Shown: piece by piece, positions 42,900-53,400 of the stretch
Position numbering within the stretch: the first letter of the stretch is position 1
How the letters are laid out: the number at the start of each line of letters is the position of its first letter
From: Limnohabitans sp. Rim28
GTDB taxonomy: Bacteria; Pseudomonadota; Gammaproteobacteria; Burkholderiales; Burkholderiaceae_C
DNA length: 64,000 nucleotides
NCBI RefSeq assembly: GCF_000293865.2
Contig: NZ_ALKN02000001.1
Span: 372,001 to 436,000, forward strand
Reading direction: 5' to 3'
Translations under genes and position numbers: made by a program
Notes under the pieces: model-generated
Databases searched by the model: none
Seen by the model: the letters and a program-made list of their open reading frames with translations, nothing else
Told to the model about the DNA's origin: nothing

Positions 42900-43751
42900 A
42901 TGAACGCCACTGCACCCGCCCCTCATCGCCCAGTACGCAGCCAGTACGAAGACTTCATGCGCCATGTCTACACAACGGGCGTGCAAAAAGGCGACCGCAC
43001 CGGCACAGGCACGCGCAGCGTGTTCGGCCACCAGATGCGGTTTGACCTGAACGAGGGCTTTCCGCTGGTCACCACCAAGAAGGTGTTTTTGCGGGCCATC
43101 ATTGTGGAATTGCTGTGGTTTTTGCGCGGCGACAGCAACGTGAAGTGGCTGCAAGAGCGTGGTTGCACCATCTGGGACGAATGGGCGCGCGAGGACGGCT
43201 CGCTCGGTCCTGTTTATGGTGTGCAGTGGCGCAGCTGGCCCACACCGGGCGGCGGGCACATCGACCAAATGCAACAGGTCATGGACACGCTCAAAAACAA
43301 CCCTGACAGCCGCCGCATCATCGTGAGCGCCTGGAACGTCGCTGAGCTCGACCAAATGGCGCTCATGCCTTGCCATGCGTTCTTCCAGTTTTATGTGGCC
43401 CCGCCGCAAAAAGCAGGCGACAAGCCCAAGCTCAGCTGCCAGTTGTACCAGCGCAGCGCCGACATCTTTTTGGGCGTGCCCTTCAACATCGCCAGTTACG
43501 CCTTGCTGACCCACATGGTGGCCCAGCAGTGCGACATGGACGTGGGGGATTTCATTTGGACCGGTGGTGATTGCCACATTTACAGCAACCACCACGAGCA
43601 AGTCGCGCTGCAACTGAGCCGTGCGCCCATGGCCTACCCGACCCTGAACATCAAGCGCCGACCCGCTTCGATTTTTGATTACGAATTTGAAGACTTCGAA
43701 GTCGTGGACTACGCGTGCCACCCGGCCATCAAAGCCCCCGTGGCGGTTTGA
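42900..43751 (+). CDS. thyA: Thymidylate synthase
   Basis: 283 residues. It methylates dUMP with methylene-tetrahydrofolate. Catalytic C158 is in [12 protein letters not shown]; other marks are [33 protein letters not shown] and [21 protein letters not shown] 42900 is 25 bp after the oxidase stop. It is followed 11 bp later by folA, the classic pairing that regenerates tetrahydrofolate. Confidence 0.97.
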   Translation: MNATAPAPHRPVRSQYEDFMRHVYTTGVQKGDRTGTGTRSVFGHQMRFDLNEGFPLVTTKKVFLRAIIVELLWFLRGDSNVKWLQERGCTIWDEWAREDGSLGPVYGVQWRSWPTPGGGHIDQMQQVMDTLKNNPDSRRIIVSAWNVAELDQMALMPCHAFFQFYVAPPQKAGDKPKLSCQLYQRSADIFLGVPFNIASYALLTHMVAQQCDMDVGDFIWTGGDCHIYSNHHEQVALQLSRAPMAYPTLNIKRRPASIFDYEFEDFEVVDYACHPAIKAPVAV

Positions 43752-43762
43752 GCACCAACCCG

Positions 43763-44263
43763 ATGAAGCTGCACCTGATTTACGCCCGCGCCCGCAACGG
43801 TGTGATCGGCAAAGACAACCAAATGCCTTGGCACCTGCCCGAAGACTTGGCCCACTTCAAGCGCGTGACGCTGGGCCAGCCGGTCATCATGGGCCGCAAG
43901 ACCTGGGATTCTCTGCCTGCACGGTTTCGCCCCCTGCCCGGGCGCCTGAACATCGTCATCACCCGCCAGACTGACTGGCAAGCCGAAGGCGCTTTGCGTG
44001 CGGCTTCCATCGATGAAGCCATGCGGCTGTGCGGCGATGCACCCGACGCCTGGATCATGGGCGGCGCGGAGATTTACCGCCAGGCCGAGCCCCTGGCCAG
44101 CACCGCGGTGGTGACCGAAATCGAAGCCGACTATGAAGGCGATGCCTACGCGCCCGATCTGTCGGCTGGCTGGACTGAAGTGCAGCGCGAGGCCCATGTG
44201 GCGGCCAATGGCTTGCGCTTCAGCTTTGTCACCCGCCAACACCACCGCACAAGCCCACCATGA
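43763..44263 (+). CDS. folA: Dihydrofolate reductase
   Basis: 166 residues. Conserved NGVIGKDNQMPWHLPEDLAHFK contains the Asp/Glu proton-donor region; VIMGRKTWDSLP binds NADPH; the late MGGAEIY is the second nucleotide motif. The start at ATG 43763 (MKLHLIYARA) is preferred to an upstream one. The stop overlaps xthA as ATGA. Confidence 0.95.
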   Translation: MKLHLIYARARNGVIGKDNQMPWHLPEDLAHFKRVTLGQPVIMGRKTWDSLPARFRPLPGRLNIVITRQTDWQAEGALRAASIDEAMRLCGDAPDAWIMGGAEIYRQAEPLASTAVVTEIEADYEGDAYAPDLSAGWTEVQREAHVAANGLRFSFVTRQHHRTSPP

Positions 44264-45051
44264 AAATTGCCACCTGGAATGTGAACTCTTTGTCGGTGCG
44301 CCTGCCGCAAGTTTTGGATTGGTTGGCGGTGCAAAAAGAGTCCGGCGGCATCGATGTGCTGGCCCTGCAAGAGCTCAAACTCACCGACGACAAATTTCCC
44401 ATCGCGGCTTTGCAAGAGGCCGGCTACCAAGCCCATTGGTTTGGCCAAAAAACCTACAACGGCGTGGCGCTCATCTCCCCCGCCACGGGTACCGAGGTGG
44501 TCAAAAACATCCCCGGTTTTGAAGACGACATGTCCCGCGTGATCGCCGCCACTTACCCCGACGGTGCGGGCGGTTCGGTGCGGGTCATTGGCGCCTACTT
44601 TCCCAACGGCCAAGCGCCCGACAGCGACAAGTTTGTCTACAAGATGCGCTGGCTGGATGCACTGCGCGATTGGGTAGGCAGCGAAATGCAAAAGCACCCC
44701 CACTTGGTGCTGCTGGGCGACTACAACATCACTTTTGACGAGCTGGACATGTGGGACCCGGTGGGCCTGAAAGACACCATCCACTGCACCTTGGCCGAGC
44801 GTGAAAAACTGCAAGCCCTGACCGATTTGGGCCTGGTCGACAGCTTTCGCTTGTTCGAGCAGCCCGAGAAAAGCTACAGCTGGTGGGATTACCGCGAATT
44901 CGCTTTCCGCCGGAACCGGGGGCTGCGGATTGACCACATCTTGATTTCTGAGGCGCTGAAGTCCCGCGCCAGCGCCTGTGTGATCGACCGCGCTCCGCGC
45001 AAAAACGAGCGGCCCAGCGACCACACGCCCGTGGTGCTGACGCTGGCCTGA
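44260..45051 (+). CDS. xthA: Exodeoxyribonuclease III (AP endonuclease)
   Basis: 263 residues, ExoIII/APE1 family. ATWNVNSL at the start, LQELKLTDDKFP, GAYFPNGQAPDSDKFVYK, the metal/phosphate site LLGDYNITF, the RIDHILIS and the terminal PSDHTPVVL. It cleaves at abasic sites and has 3' exonuclease activity. It shares four bases with folA. It ends one base before the convergent alpha-E gene stop. Confidence 0.95.
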   Translation: MKIATWNVNSLSVRLPQVLDWLAVQKESGGIDVLALQELKLTDDKFPIAALQEAGYQAHWFGQKTYNGVALISPATGTEVVKNIPGFEDDMSRVIAATYPDGAGGSVRVIGAYFPNGQAPDSDKFVYKMRWLDALRDWVGSEMQKHPHLVLLGDYNITFDELDMWDPVGLKDTIHCTLAEREKLQALTDLGLVDSFRLFEQPEKSYSWWDYREFAFRRNRGLRIDHILISEALKSRASACVIDRAPRKNERPSDHTPVVLTLA

Positions 45052-45052
45052 T

Positions 45053-46048
45053 TTAAGCGGCCTGCGGCATCAAAAAGTCGCGGCTGATGCGTCCCCCCAA
45101 CACATTCACACGCTCCAAAAACTGCGTCAGGTAGGCGTGCAGGCCTGTGGCCAAAATTTCGTCGATGCGGCCAAAAGCCAATTCGGCACGCAACCGCCCT
45201 GCATGGCGCAGCGTGTCGCTCTCGCGGTCGTGCGACACCAGCGCCAAATTGGCCACCACCTCGTTCAGGCTCGCATGCAGCGAACGGGGCATGTCTGGGC
45301 GCAAGATCAGCAACTCGGCCACGCGCTCCGGGCGGATCACGTCTCGGTAAACCTTGCGGTAAACCTCAAAGCCGCTCACGCTGCGCAAGATCGCACTCCA
45401 GTGGTAGAAGTCGAATTCCTGCGCCACCTCCGGCACAGGGCCAACCTGGGTCTGTGCAGCGCCGAAGTTCGGCGCCCCAAAAAAGTCGTTTTGCATGGCG
45501 TGGAACTTCACATCCACCAGCCGCGCCGTGTTGTCGGCCCGCTCCAAAAACGTGCCCAGGCGCATGAAGTACAGCGACTCGTCCATCAGCATGGTGCCCA
45601 CGGTCACGCCACGCGAGAGGTGCGAGCGGAACTTGACCCACTCAAAGAACTGACCCGGATCGCGCTCAAATTCGCCGTTTTTGAGCATGCGGTTGACCTC
45701 GAGCCAGGTCTGGTTCTGGGTCTCCCACACCTCGGTGGTCAACGTCCCCCTGACGGCGCGGGCGTTTTCGCGGGCGGCGCGCAGGCACGAGATGATCGAG
45801 GATGGGTTGTTCGCCTCCTTGACCATGAACGCCATCACATCGCGCGGCGTGATGGTTTTGTACAGGGCCAGATACGAGGGCAGCAACTCGCTGATCGACA
45901 AGATGCCTTCCCAACCGGCTTCGACCGCGGCGGCAGACTGGGGCAAGAGCGAGGTCTCGTAACTGACGTTCAACATCCTCGCGGTGTTCTCGGCCCGCTC
46001 CATGTAGCGGGACATCCAAAAAAGGTGGTCGGCGGTTCTTGAAAGCAT
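45053..46048 (-). CDS. Alpha-E domain protein (DUF403), amidoligase-associated
   Basis: 331 residues, all alpha-helical. The signature at the start, SRTADHLFWMSRYMERAENT, is the alpha-E motif. Family members nearly always sit next to circularly permuted ATP-grasp and transglutaminase-like genes, and are predicted partners in a peptide or amide-ligation system; no biochemical function is proven. Start ATG 46048; it lies 16 bp after the ATP-grasp gene upstream and is probably cotranscribed. A fused version of the same domain is encoded at 53902-56562. Confidence 0.88.
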   Translation of the reverse strand: MLSRTADHLFWMSRYMERAENTARMLNVSYETSLLPQSAAAVEAGWEGILSISELLPSYLALYKTITPRDVMAFMVKEANNPSSIISCLRAARENARAVRGTLTTEVWETQNQTWLEVNRMLKNGEFERDPGQFFEWVKFRSHLSRGVTVGTMLMDESLYFMRLGTFLERADNTARLVDVKFHAMQNDFFGAPNFGAAQTQVGPVPEVAQEFDFYHWSAILRSVSGFEVYRKVYRDVIRPERVAELLILRPDMPRSLHASLNEVVANLALVSHDRESDTLRHAGRLRAELAFGRIDEILATGLHAYLTQFLERVNVLGGRISRDFLMPQAA

Positions 46049-46064
46049 GTGTGTTCTCCCCGTC

Positions 46065-47528
46065 TCAGTCCTGCAATATCCAAGTGTCTTTGGTGCCACC
46101 GCCCTGGCTGCTGTTGACCACCAAAGAACCTTCTTTCAAAGCCACACGGGTCAGGCCGCCGGGCACCATCTGCACCGTGCGGCCAGACAGCACAAAGGGC
46201 CGCAAGTCGATGTGGCGCGGCGCGATGCCGCTGTCGACGTAAGTGGGACAAGTGGACAAACTGAGCGTGGGCTGGGCGATGTAGCCCTCGGGGTTGGCCA
46301 ACAAAGCCGCCCGGAACCGCTCGATCTCGGCGGTGGTCGAAGCCGGCCCGACCAGCATGCCGTAGCCGCCTGCGCCGTGCACTTCTTTGACCACCAGGTC
46401 TTTCAGGTGGGCCAGGGTGTACTGCAGATCCTCGGGCTTTCGGCACTGAAAAGTGGGCACGTTTTTCAGCAGGGGCGCTTCACCCAGGTAAAACTTGATC
46501 ATGTCGGGCACATAGGGGTAGATCGATTTGTCGTCGGCCACGCCCGTGCCCACGGCGTTGCAGATCGCCACATGGCCCGCCTTGTAAGCCTCCATCAGGC
46601 CTGCGCACCCCAATGTGGAGCTGGAGCGGAACACCTTGGGGTCCAAAAAGTCGTCGTCCACCCGGCGGTAGATCACATCCACCCGTTTGGGGCCGCGTGT
46701 GGTGCGCATGTAAACGAACTTGTCTTTGACAAACAGGTCTTGCCCCTCGACCAGCTCCACGCCCATTTGCTGCGCCAAAAAGGCGTGTTCAAAGTAAGCG
46801 CTGTTGTACATGCCGGGCGTGAGCACCACCACCGTGGGCTCGGCGGTGGTGGCGGGGCTGCTGGCGCGCAGGGTCTCCAGCAGCAAATCGGGGTAATGCG
46901 CCACCGGGGCCACGCGGTGCAGGCTGAACAACTCGGGGAAGAGTCGCATCATCATCTTGCGGTCTTCCAGCATGTAACTCACGCCGCTGGGCACGCGCAG
47001 GTTGTCTTCGAGCACGTAGTACTCGCCCTGGCCTGCGCTGTCGGGCGCACGCACGATGTCGATGCCGCTGATGTGCGAGTAGATCTGGTTGGGCACGTCC
47101 ACGCCCACCATTTCGGGGCGAAACTGCGCGTTGCGCTCAATCTGATCACGCGGCACCACGCCTGCCTTGAGGATCTCTTGATCGTGGTACACGTCGTGGA
47201 TGAAGCGGTTGAGCGCGGTGACGCGCTGCACCAGGCCCGCTTCCATGCTGGCCCACTCCTGGGCAGCGATCACACGGGGGATCAGGTCAAACGGGATCAG
47301 ACGCTCGGTGCCCCCTTCGTCGCTGTTCGCATCCTCGTCCTTCTCCCCATATACCGCAAACGTGATGCCCACGCGCCTGAAAATCATCTCGGCTTCTTCA
47401 CGGCGAGCCGCCATGGTTTTTGGGGCTTGCGTCTGCAACCAGCGGGCGTAGGCCTTGTAGTGATCTCGGACCTCACTGTCCTGGCCCGATGCGGGCAGGC
47501 GGCTGTACATCTCATCGAATTGGCGCAT
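46065..47528 (-). CDS. Circularly permuted ATP-grasp ligase (DUF404/DUF407 type)
   Basis: 487 residues. Motifs expected of the circularly permuted ATP-grasp type are intact: LEDNLRVPSGVSYML (E174-D175-N176), RVDDDFLDP, and the nucleotide-loop VVKEVHGAGGYGMLVG (K381, glycines 385-390), with a closing VPGGLTRVA and NSSQGGGTKDTW. It likely forms an amide or peptide bond using ATP; substrates unknown. The start at ATG 47528 is the only good choice. It precedes the alpha-E gene and together they make the split version of the module. Confidence 0.88.
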   Translation of the reverse strand: MRQFDEMYSRLPASGQDSEVRDHYKAYARWLQTQAPKTMAARREEAEMIFRRVGITFAVYGEKDEDANSDEGGTERLIPFDLIPRVIAAQEWASMEAGLVQRVTALNRFIHDVYHDQEILKAGVVPRDQIERNAQFRPEMVGVDVPNQIYSHISGIDIVRAPDSAGQGEYYVLEDNLRVPSGVSYMLEDRKMMMRLFPELFSLHRVAPVAHYPDLLLETLRASSPATTAEPTVVVLTPGMYNSAYFEHAFLAQQMGVELVEGQDLFVKDKFVYMRTTRGPKRVDVIYRRVDDDFLDPKVFRSSSTLGCAGLMEAYKAGHVAICNAVGTGVADDKSIYPYVPDMIKFYLGEAPLLKNVPTFQCRKPEDLQYTLAHLKDLVVKEVHGAGGYGMLVGPASTTAEIERFRAALLANPEGYIAQPTLSLSTCPTYVDSGIAPRHIDLRPFVLSGRTVQMVPGGLTRVALKEGSLVVNSSQGGGTKDTWILQD

Positions 47529-47594
47529 GGGTCTTCACTCCTGAACAATGTTTAGCAAGATGTATACCCACCCTTTGATTCCTGCGATGGCCTC

Positions 47595-50264
47595 TCAAGG
47601 CGGGCTGGGCGCCAAGCTGCGGTGCCAGTAGCGCTGGCGCTCGTCCCGCTCACAGTGCACCTGGCTTGGCGCTTGGCTGCGCCAAGTGGCGGCGCCACAC
47701 CGCGTGCTTTCAACCAACTGGGTGCCTTGACCCACGTAACGCGCCACCACCTCTGGCGCAGGATGGCCAAACCGATTGCGGTAACCCGCCTGCACCAGGG
47801 CAATGCGGGGCTGCAGGGCTTGCAAAAAGGGCTGGCTCGACGAGGTCTTGCTGCCGTGGTGCGGGGCCAGCAACACATCCACCGGGCTCAAGCCGAGGTC
47901 GACCAGCGACATCTCTTGCCGGGCCTCGATGTCCCCCGCCAACAAAGCGCTGCCCTGCGGGGTACTGATGCGCAACACGCAGCTGACTTCGTTCGGCCTG
48001 GGCTTTGGAGTCAGCAAAGCCAAGGGCGGCGGGTGCAGCACTTCAAAACGGACGCCATCCCATGCCCACGACTGTCCCGCTTGGCAACGCGTCCAGCCTG
48101 GCCTGTGAGAGTGCAAGGTGTGCTCGTCTTCCAGCGAAGACCACAAGGCCGCTTGTTTCTGCATCGCGAGCACTGCGGCCGCGCCACCCGTGTGATCGCT
48201 GTCGCGGTGACTGAGCATCAGCACATCGAGACGCTCACCCATTTGGGCCAACAAGGGCACCAGCACCCGGTGGCCCGCGTCGCTCTCGGCAGAGTAGCGC
48301 GGCCCCGCGTCGTACAAGAGGCTGTGGGTTGCGGTGCGCACCAAGACCGCGTTGCCCTGCCCGACATCGGCGGCCAGCAACTCAAATTGACCTGGTTCTG
48401 GGCGTGGCGGCGACCACAACAAAACCGGCAAGAGCAAAGGCAAACACAAGAGCTTCCAAGACATGGGCATGCGCAGCACCAAGCCCAGCGCCCCCGTCAG
48501 CGCCAACAGGGCCAAGCCCCAAGGCGGCATGGCCGTGGCCACGCTGGCCAGCGGCCAAGCCGAAAGCCAATTCAGCAGGGCCGACAAAGGCTGCAAGGCC
48601 CAAGAGGCCACCTCCCAGACTTCAGAGAAAAGTACCCCCAGCATGGCCAGCGGCGTGATGACCAAGGTCACCCAGGGAATGGCCAGCACGTTGGCCAGCA
48701 AGCCCACCACAGACACCTGTCCAAAAAACAACAAGGTCAAAGGCGCCAGGGCCAAGGTGATTTTGGCCTGCTCTTTCAGCAAGGATCCCAGTTGGGACCC
48801 CCACAGCGCCCACCACCCAGCACAACCAGCCCACCCACCGGACAACCGCAACGCACCGATGCGGTGCGAAAAGGATTCAGGGGACGCGTCATGACGCCAA
48901 GTCGGTGCATCGCCCGCATCCCCTTCTGGTGCAAGACCCGATGGCCGGCGGGTTTGCGGGTCCGACGCCATCAAGACGCCGACGGCCACAAAACTGAGCC
49001 AAAAACCCGGCTGCAGCAGCGCCCACGGGTCCCAAGCCAGCACCACAGCGCAGGCCGTCAACCAAACCAAGGCACCATGCCAATGGCGCGCCGACACCCT
49101 GAGCACCACGACCACCAACAGCATCAACAAGGTGCGCTGTGCGGGCAATCCCCAACCGCTGAACACAGCGTAAAAGGCAGCCAAAAACAAACCCGATACC
49201 GCACCGACATGTACTGCAGGCCATCGGGCTGGCCCCCCAAGCCAACCCGTGCCACGCCAAGTCCACACCGCTGAACGCCGCCAAGCCCAGCCCACACAGG
49301 CTGAGGCCAGCCAGGCAAACATGGTCACATGCAAGCCCGAAATGCTCATCAAGTGCGCCACGCCTGTGGCCCGGAACACATCCCAATCGCTGCGGTCAAT
49401 CGCGGCCTGATCACCCACCACCAAAGCCGCCAAAACCCCAGCACGTTTGGCGGCATCGGCATCGGTTCCAGCAGCAGCCAAGTGCGTGAGCAAGCGGTCG
49501 CGCACCGTTTGCCGCAAACGCTCGATCGGGTGCCACTGGGTGCTGGCCAGGCGAAGGGGTGGTGGGTCTTTGGCGCGGGTGCGCACATACCCGGTGGCCC
49601 CAATACCCTGCTCCCAAAGCCATAACTCGTAGTCAAAACCGCGTGGGTTCATGTGGCCGTGCGGGGCTTTCATGCGCACACGCATGCGCCAGCGCTCTCC
49701 GGCCTGCACGGGCTCGGGCAGGGCCGTCAGTGTCCAGCCGCTGTCATGGGCGCCATCCTGACCGTACCAACCCAAATACACCTGTGCAGGCCAATCACGC
49801 GACAGGTCCACAGGATGCAAAGTGCCGGTCGCATCCAGTCGCCAGGCCTGTTCGATCCGAAAACGAAACCGCCAACCCAGGTCTTGCCTTTGGGGCATGG
49901 CTTGCACCACCCCCACCACGTCCAGGTCTTGCCCTTCCAAAGACGGTGTCATGGCGACCGCGCGGGACTGGGCATGCAAGCCGGTCACAACAAACGCCGC
50001 CCATGCCCACAGCAAGCCCCAAGCCAGCACTGCAGCACGGTGCCCCCAAGCCAAGCGCCGCAAGGCCCATGCCCCCAAGCACGCCAACAGCAAGCCAGCG
50101 CCGTAAATGAAGGCAGGCCACAGCATGGTTTGTTGCAGCTGCAGCGCGACCCCCAGGCACCAAGCCAAGAGGCCCGTCCCCAAAATACGCGCCCAAGCCA
50201 TGGCCATCATGGGTTTCGCCCCATGAGAGCCACAAACGGCAGCCCAACGCCTGCTGTGCAGCAT
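47595..50264 (-). CDS. comEC: ComEC/Rec2 competence DNA-uptake channel
   Basis: 889 residues: an N-terminal OB-like extracellular region, a polytopic competence domain with HLMSISGLHVTMFAWLAS near residue 305, and a C-terminal metallo-beta-lactamase-like domain with VGQGNAVLVRT, LSHRDSDHTGG, LLAGDIE and LAPHHGSKTSS. It is the inner-membrane channel for transforming single-stranded DNA. Start ATG 50264 has GAGGTGA 5 nt upstream; ATG 50210 is an alternative. No other com gene is adjacent. Transformation would need an outer-membrane uptake pilus that is not the one at 23-35 kb as far as is known. Confidence 0.94.
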   Translation of the reverse strand: MLHSRRWAAVCGSHGAKPMMAMAWARILGTGLLAWCLGVALQLQQTMLWPAFIYGAGLLLACLGAWALRRLAWGHRAAVLAWGLLWAWAAFVVTGLHAQSRAVAMTPSLEGQDLDVVGVVQAMPQRQDLGWRFRFRIEQAWRLDATGTLHPVDLSRDWPAQVYLGWYGQDGAHDSGWTLTALPEPVQAGERWRMRVRMKAPHGHMNPRGFDYELWLWEQGIGATGYVRTRAKDPPPLRLASTQWHPIERLRQTVRDRLLTHLAAAGTDADAAKRAGVLAALVVGDQAAIDRSDWDVFRATGVAHLMSISGLHVTMFAWLASACVGWAWRRSAVWTWRGTGWLGGPARWPAVHVGAVSGLFLAAFYAVFSGWGLPAQRTLLMLLVVVVLRVSARHWHGALVWLTACAVVLAWDPWALLQPGFWLSFVAVGVLMASDPQTRRPSGLAPEGDAGDAPTWRHDASPESFSHRIGALRLSGGWAGCAGWWALWGSQLGSLLKEQAKITLALAPLTLLFFGQVSVVGLLANVLAIPWVTLVITPLAMLGVLFSEVWEVASWALQPLSALLNWLSAWPLASVATAMPPWGLALLALTGALGLVLRMPMSWKLLCLPLLLPVLLWSPPRPEPGQFELLAADVGQGNAVLVRTATHSLLYDAGPRYSAESDAGHRVLVPLLAQMGERLDVLMLSHRDSDHTGGAAAVLAMQKQAALWSSLEDEHTLHSHRPGWTRCQAGQSWAWDGVRFEVLHPPPLALLTPKPRPNEVSCVLRISTPQGSALLAGDIEARQEMSLVDLGLSPVDVLLAPHHGSKTSSSQPFLQALQPRIALVQAGYRNRFGHPAPEVVARYVGQGTQLVESTRCGAATWRSQAPSQVHCERDERQRYWHRSLAPSPP

Positions 50265-50473
50265 CGCTTCACCTCAGCCTCCCTGATTTGGCTGTTCATG
50301 GTTTGTGTGGGTCTTGGCCCACTGGCCCTGACGCGCCTGAACAGTTCGCGGCCCCTTTGACGGGGTCTTGATCAGAAAAATCCGATGCGGCAGGTCTGGC
50401 GCGTGTCTTGCTTATTTGTAACTGCCCAAGCTGCATTTGTCATGCGTGCAGCCCCTGTTGCGCTGAACGAGAT

Positions 50474-53400
50474 ATGTCGATACAAGTTGCCCTGCACCAC
50501 GTCACCCACTACACCTACGACCGTCCCGTGCAACTTGGCCCCCAGGTAATTCGCTTGCGTCCTGCCCCACACAGCCGCAGCCGCATCTTGAGCTACAGCC
50601 TCCAAGTCGAACCCGCTGAGCACTTCATCAACTGGCAGCAAGACGCTTTTGCCAACTACCAGGCGCGTTTGGTCTTTCCCCAAAAAACCACGTCCTTCAA
50701 AGTGACGGTGGACGTGGTCACCGAAATGGCCGTGTTCAACCCTTTTGACTTCTTTCTGGAACCCTCGGCCGAAGAGGTGCCGTTCCACTATTCGGACACG
50801 GTGCGCGAAGAGTTGCAGTCGTATCTGGACAAGCACCACAAGACACCACTCTTCAAAAAATACCTGGCCAGCATGGACCGCAAGCGCCAAAGCACCATCG
50901 ACTTTTTGGTGCAGATCAACCAGCGCCTGCACCAGGACATCCGTTACACGATCCGGATGGCGCCGGGGGTGCAAACGCCCGAAGAAACCTTGAGCCTGAA
51001 AAGCGGGTCTTGCCGCGACACCGCTTGGTTGCTGGTCCAGTTGTTTCGGCACATGAACATCGCTGCCCGCTTTGTTTCGGGTTATTTGATCCAGCTGGCC
51101 CCGGACGTGAAATCGCTCGACGGCCCCAGCGGCACCGAAGTGGACTTTACCGACCTGCACGCATGGTGTGAGGTGTATTTGCCGGGTGCAGGTTGGATAG
51201 GCCTGGACCCGACCTCGGGCCTCTTGGCGGGCGAAGGCCACATGCCACTGGCCTGCACACCACAACCGTCAGCCGCTGCCCCGATAGAAGGTCTGATGGA
51301 CGAGGCCGAGGTCGCGTTCAGCCACGAGATGAGCGTGACACGCATCCACGAATCGCCCCGCGTGACCAAGCCCTATTCAGACGCGCAATGGGCAGATGTG
51401 CTGCGTCTAGGCGAGCAGGTGGACGAGCAACTGCTGGCCGAAGACGTGCGCCTGACCATGGGCGGCGAGCCCACCTTTGTGTCCACGCAAGACCGCGATG
51501 GCGCTGAGTGGAACACCGATGCCATGGGACCCACCAAGCGGGGCCTGGCCACCGAGCTGGTGCACAAGCTGCGCCAGCAATACGGCCAAGGCGGTTTTTT
51601 GCATTTTGGTCAGGGCAAGTGGTACCCCGGCGAGCAGCTGCCGCGTTGGGCGCTCAGCATTTACTGGCGGGCCGATGGCACGCCCTGCTGGCAAGACCCT
51701 GCGGTGTTTGCCGATGAGCGCGAACCCAGTGCCTACACCAGCGCTGACGCGTTGCGCTTCATGCTGGCACTGACAACCCGACTTGGCCTGCCCAGCGACA
51801 CCGTTGTGCCAGGCTACGAAGACACTTGGTATTACCTCTGGCGCGAACGCCGCTTGCCCGTCAACGTGGACCCGTTGGATGCCCGGCTGGACGATGAGAT
51901 GGAACGCATTCGTTTGCGCCGCATCTTCAGCCAGGGGCTGGACGCGCCAGTGGGCTATGTGCTGCCGCTGCAACCCATCGATCCCCCCGAGGGCAAGAGC
52001 GCGGTGCTGACAGGAACGCATTGGCAAACCGGCCGCTGGTTTGTGCGCGACGAGCGCCTGTACCTGATGCCCGGTGATTCGCCCATGGGCTGGCGCCTGC
52101 CGCTGGACTCGCTGCCCTGGGCCGCGCCCACCGACCGTTGGCATCAGATCGAAAAAGATCCGTTTGCACCGCGAGCCGCCTTGCCAGTCAGCCCGCCCGT
52201 TTCCCTGCAGTCGCGCACCGGCATCGCAGCGATGCCCTCAACGCCCACCCTTGCAGCGGCCGCCAAATTCCAGTCCGACCCCTCGGTGGTGCGCACCGCC
52301 TTGTGCGTGGAGGTGCGCGACCCGAACCGCGTCAACGGCCCTAAAGCGGAGACTGAAGCCATGGCCAAGGGCGAAAAATCGGGCATCCTTTACGTCTTCA
52401 TGCCCCCGCTGGCGCGCCTGGAAGACTACCTGGCACTGGTGAGTGCGGTCGAAGCCACGGCACGCCAACTGGGGATGCAAATCGTCATGGAAGGCTACCC
52501 GCCACCGCGCGACCCGCGCCTCAAACTCCTGCAAGTCACACCAGACCCCGGCGTGATCGAAGTCAACATCCACCCGGCCCACAACTGGACCGAGCTGGTG
52601 GACCACACCGAGTTTTTGTACCAGGCCGCTTTCGAGACGCGGCTCTCGGCCGAAAAGTTCATGACCGATGGCCGCCATACCGGCACCGGCGGCGGTAACC
52701 ACATGGTGATGGGCGGCGCCACCCCGGCCGACAGCCCCTTCTTGCGCCGCCCCGAGTTGCTGGCCAGCTTGGTTTTGTATTGGCACAACCACCCCAGCTT
52801 GAGTTACCTGTTCAGCGGCATGTTCATCGGCCCCACCAGCCAGGCCCCGCGGGTTGACGAAGCCCGCAACGACCAGGTCTATGAGTTGGAAATCGCGCTG
52901 CGCGAGATCGTTCGGCACAGACAAAACCATGGCAAAGACATGCCGCCTTGGGTGGTCGACAGAACGCTCAGGAACATCCTGATCGATGTGACCGGCAACA
53001 CCCACCGCAGCGAGTTTTGCATCGACAAGATGTATTCACCCGACAGCAGCACAGGGCGGCTGGGTTTGCTGGAACTGCGCGCGTTTGAGATGCCACCCCA
53101 CGCGCGCATGAGCATCGTGCAACAGTTGCTGCTGCGGGCGCTGGTGGCACGCTTTTGGAATACCCCGTATTCAGCGCCCGTGACCCGCTGGGGTACCGAG
53201 CTGCATGACCGTTACATGCTGCCGCACTGGATCCACAAAGACTTTGACGACGTGCTGACCGAGCTGGGCGATGCGGGCTTGCGCTTCGACCCAAGCTGGT
53301 TCGCGCCGCATTTCGAATTTCGTTTCCCCTTGGTCGGTCAAGTTCAGGTGGATGGCGCGGTGCTCACGCTGCGCCATGCGCTGGAGCCTTGGCATGTCAT

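Noticed and set aside
50408..50473. Cysteine-rich N-terminal extension of the large transglutaminase (MLICNCPSCICHACSPCC)
   Set aside because: It begins with TTG, has no ribosome-binding site and lies in the divergent promoter region with comEC; the family start fits ATG 50474.
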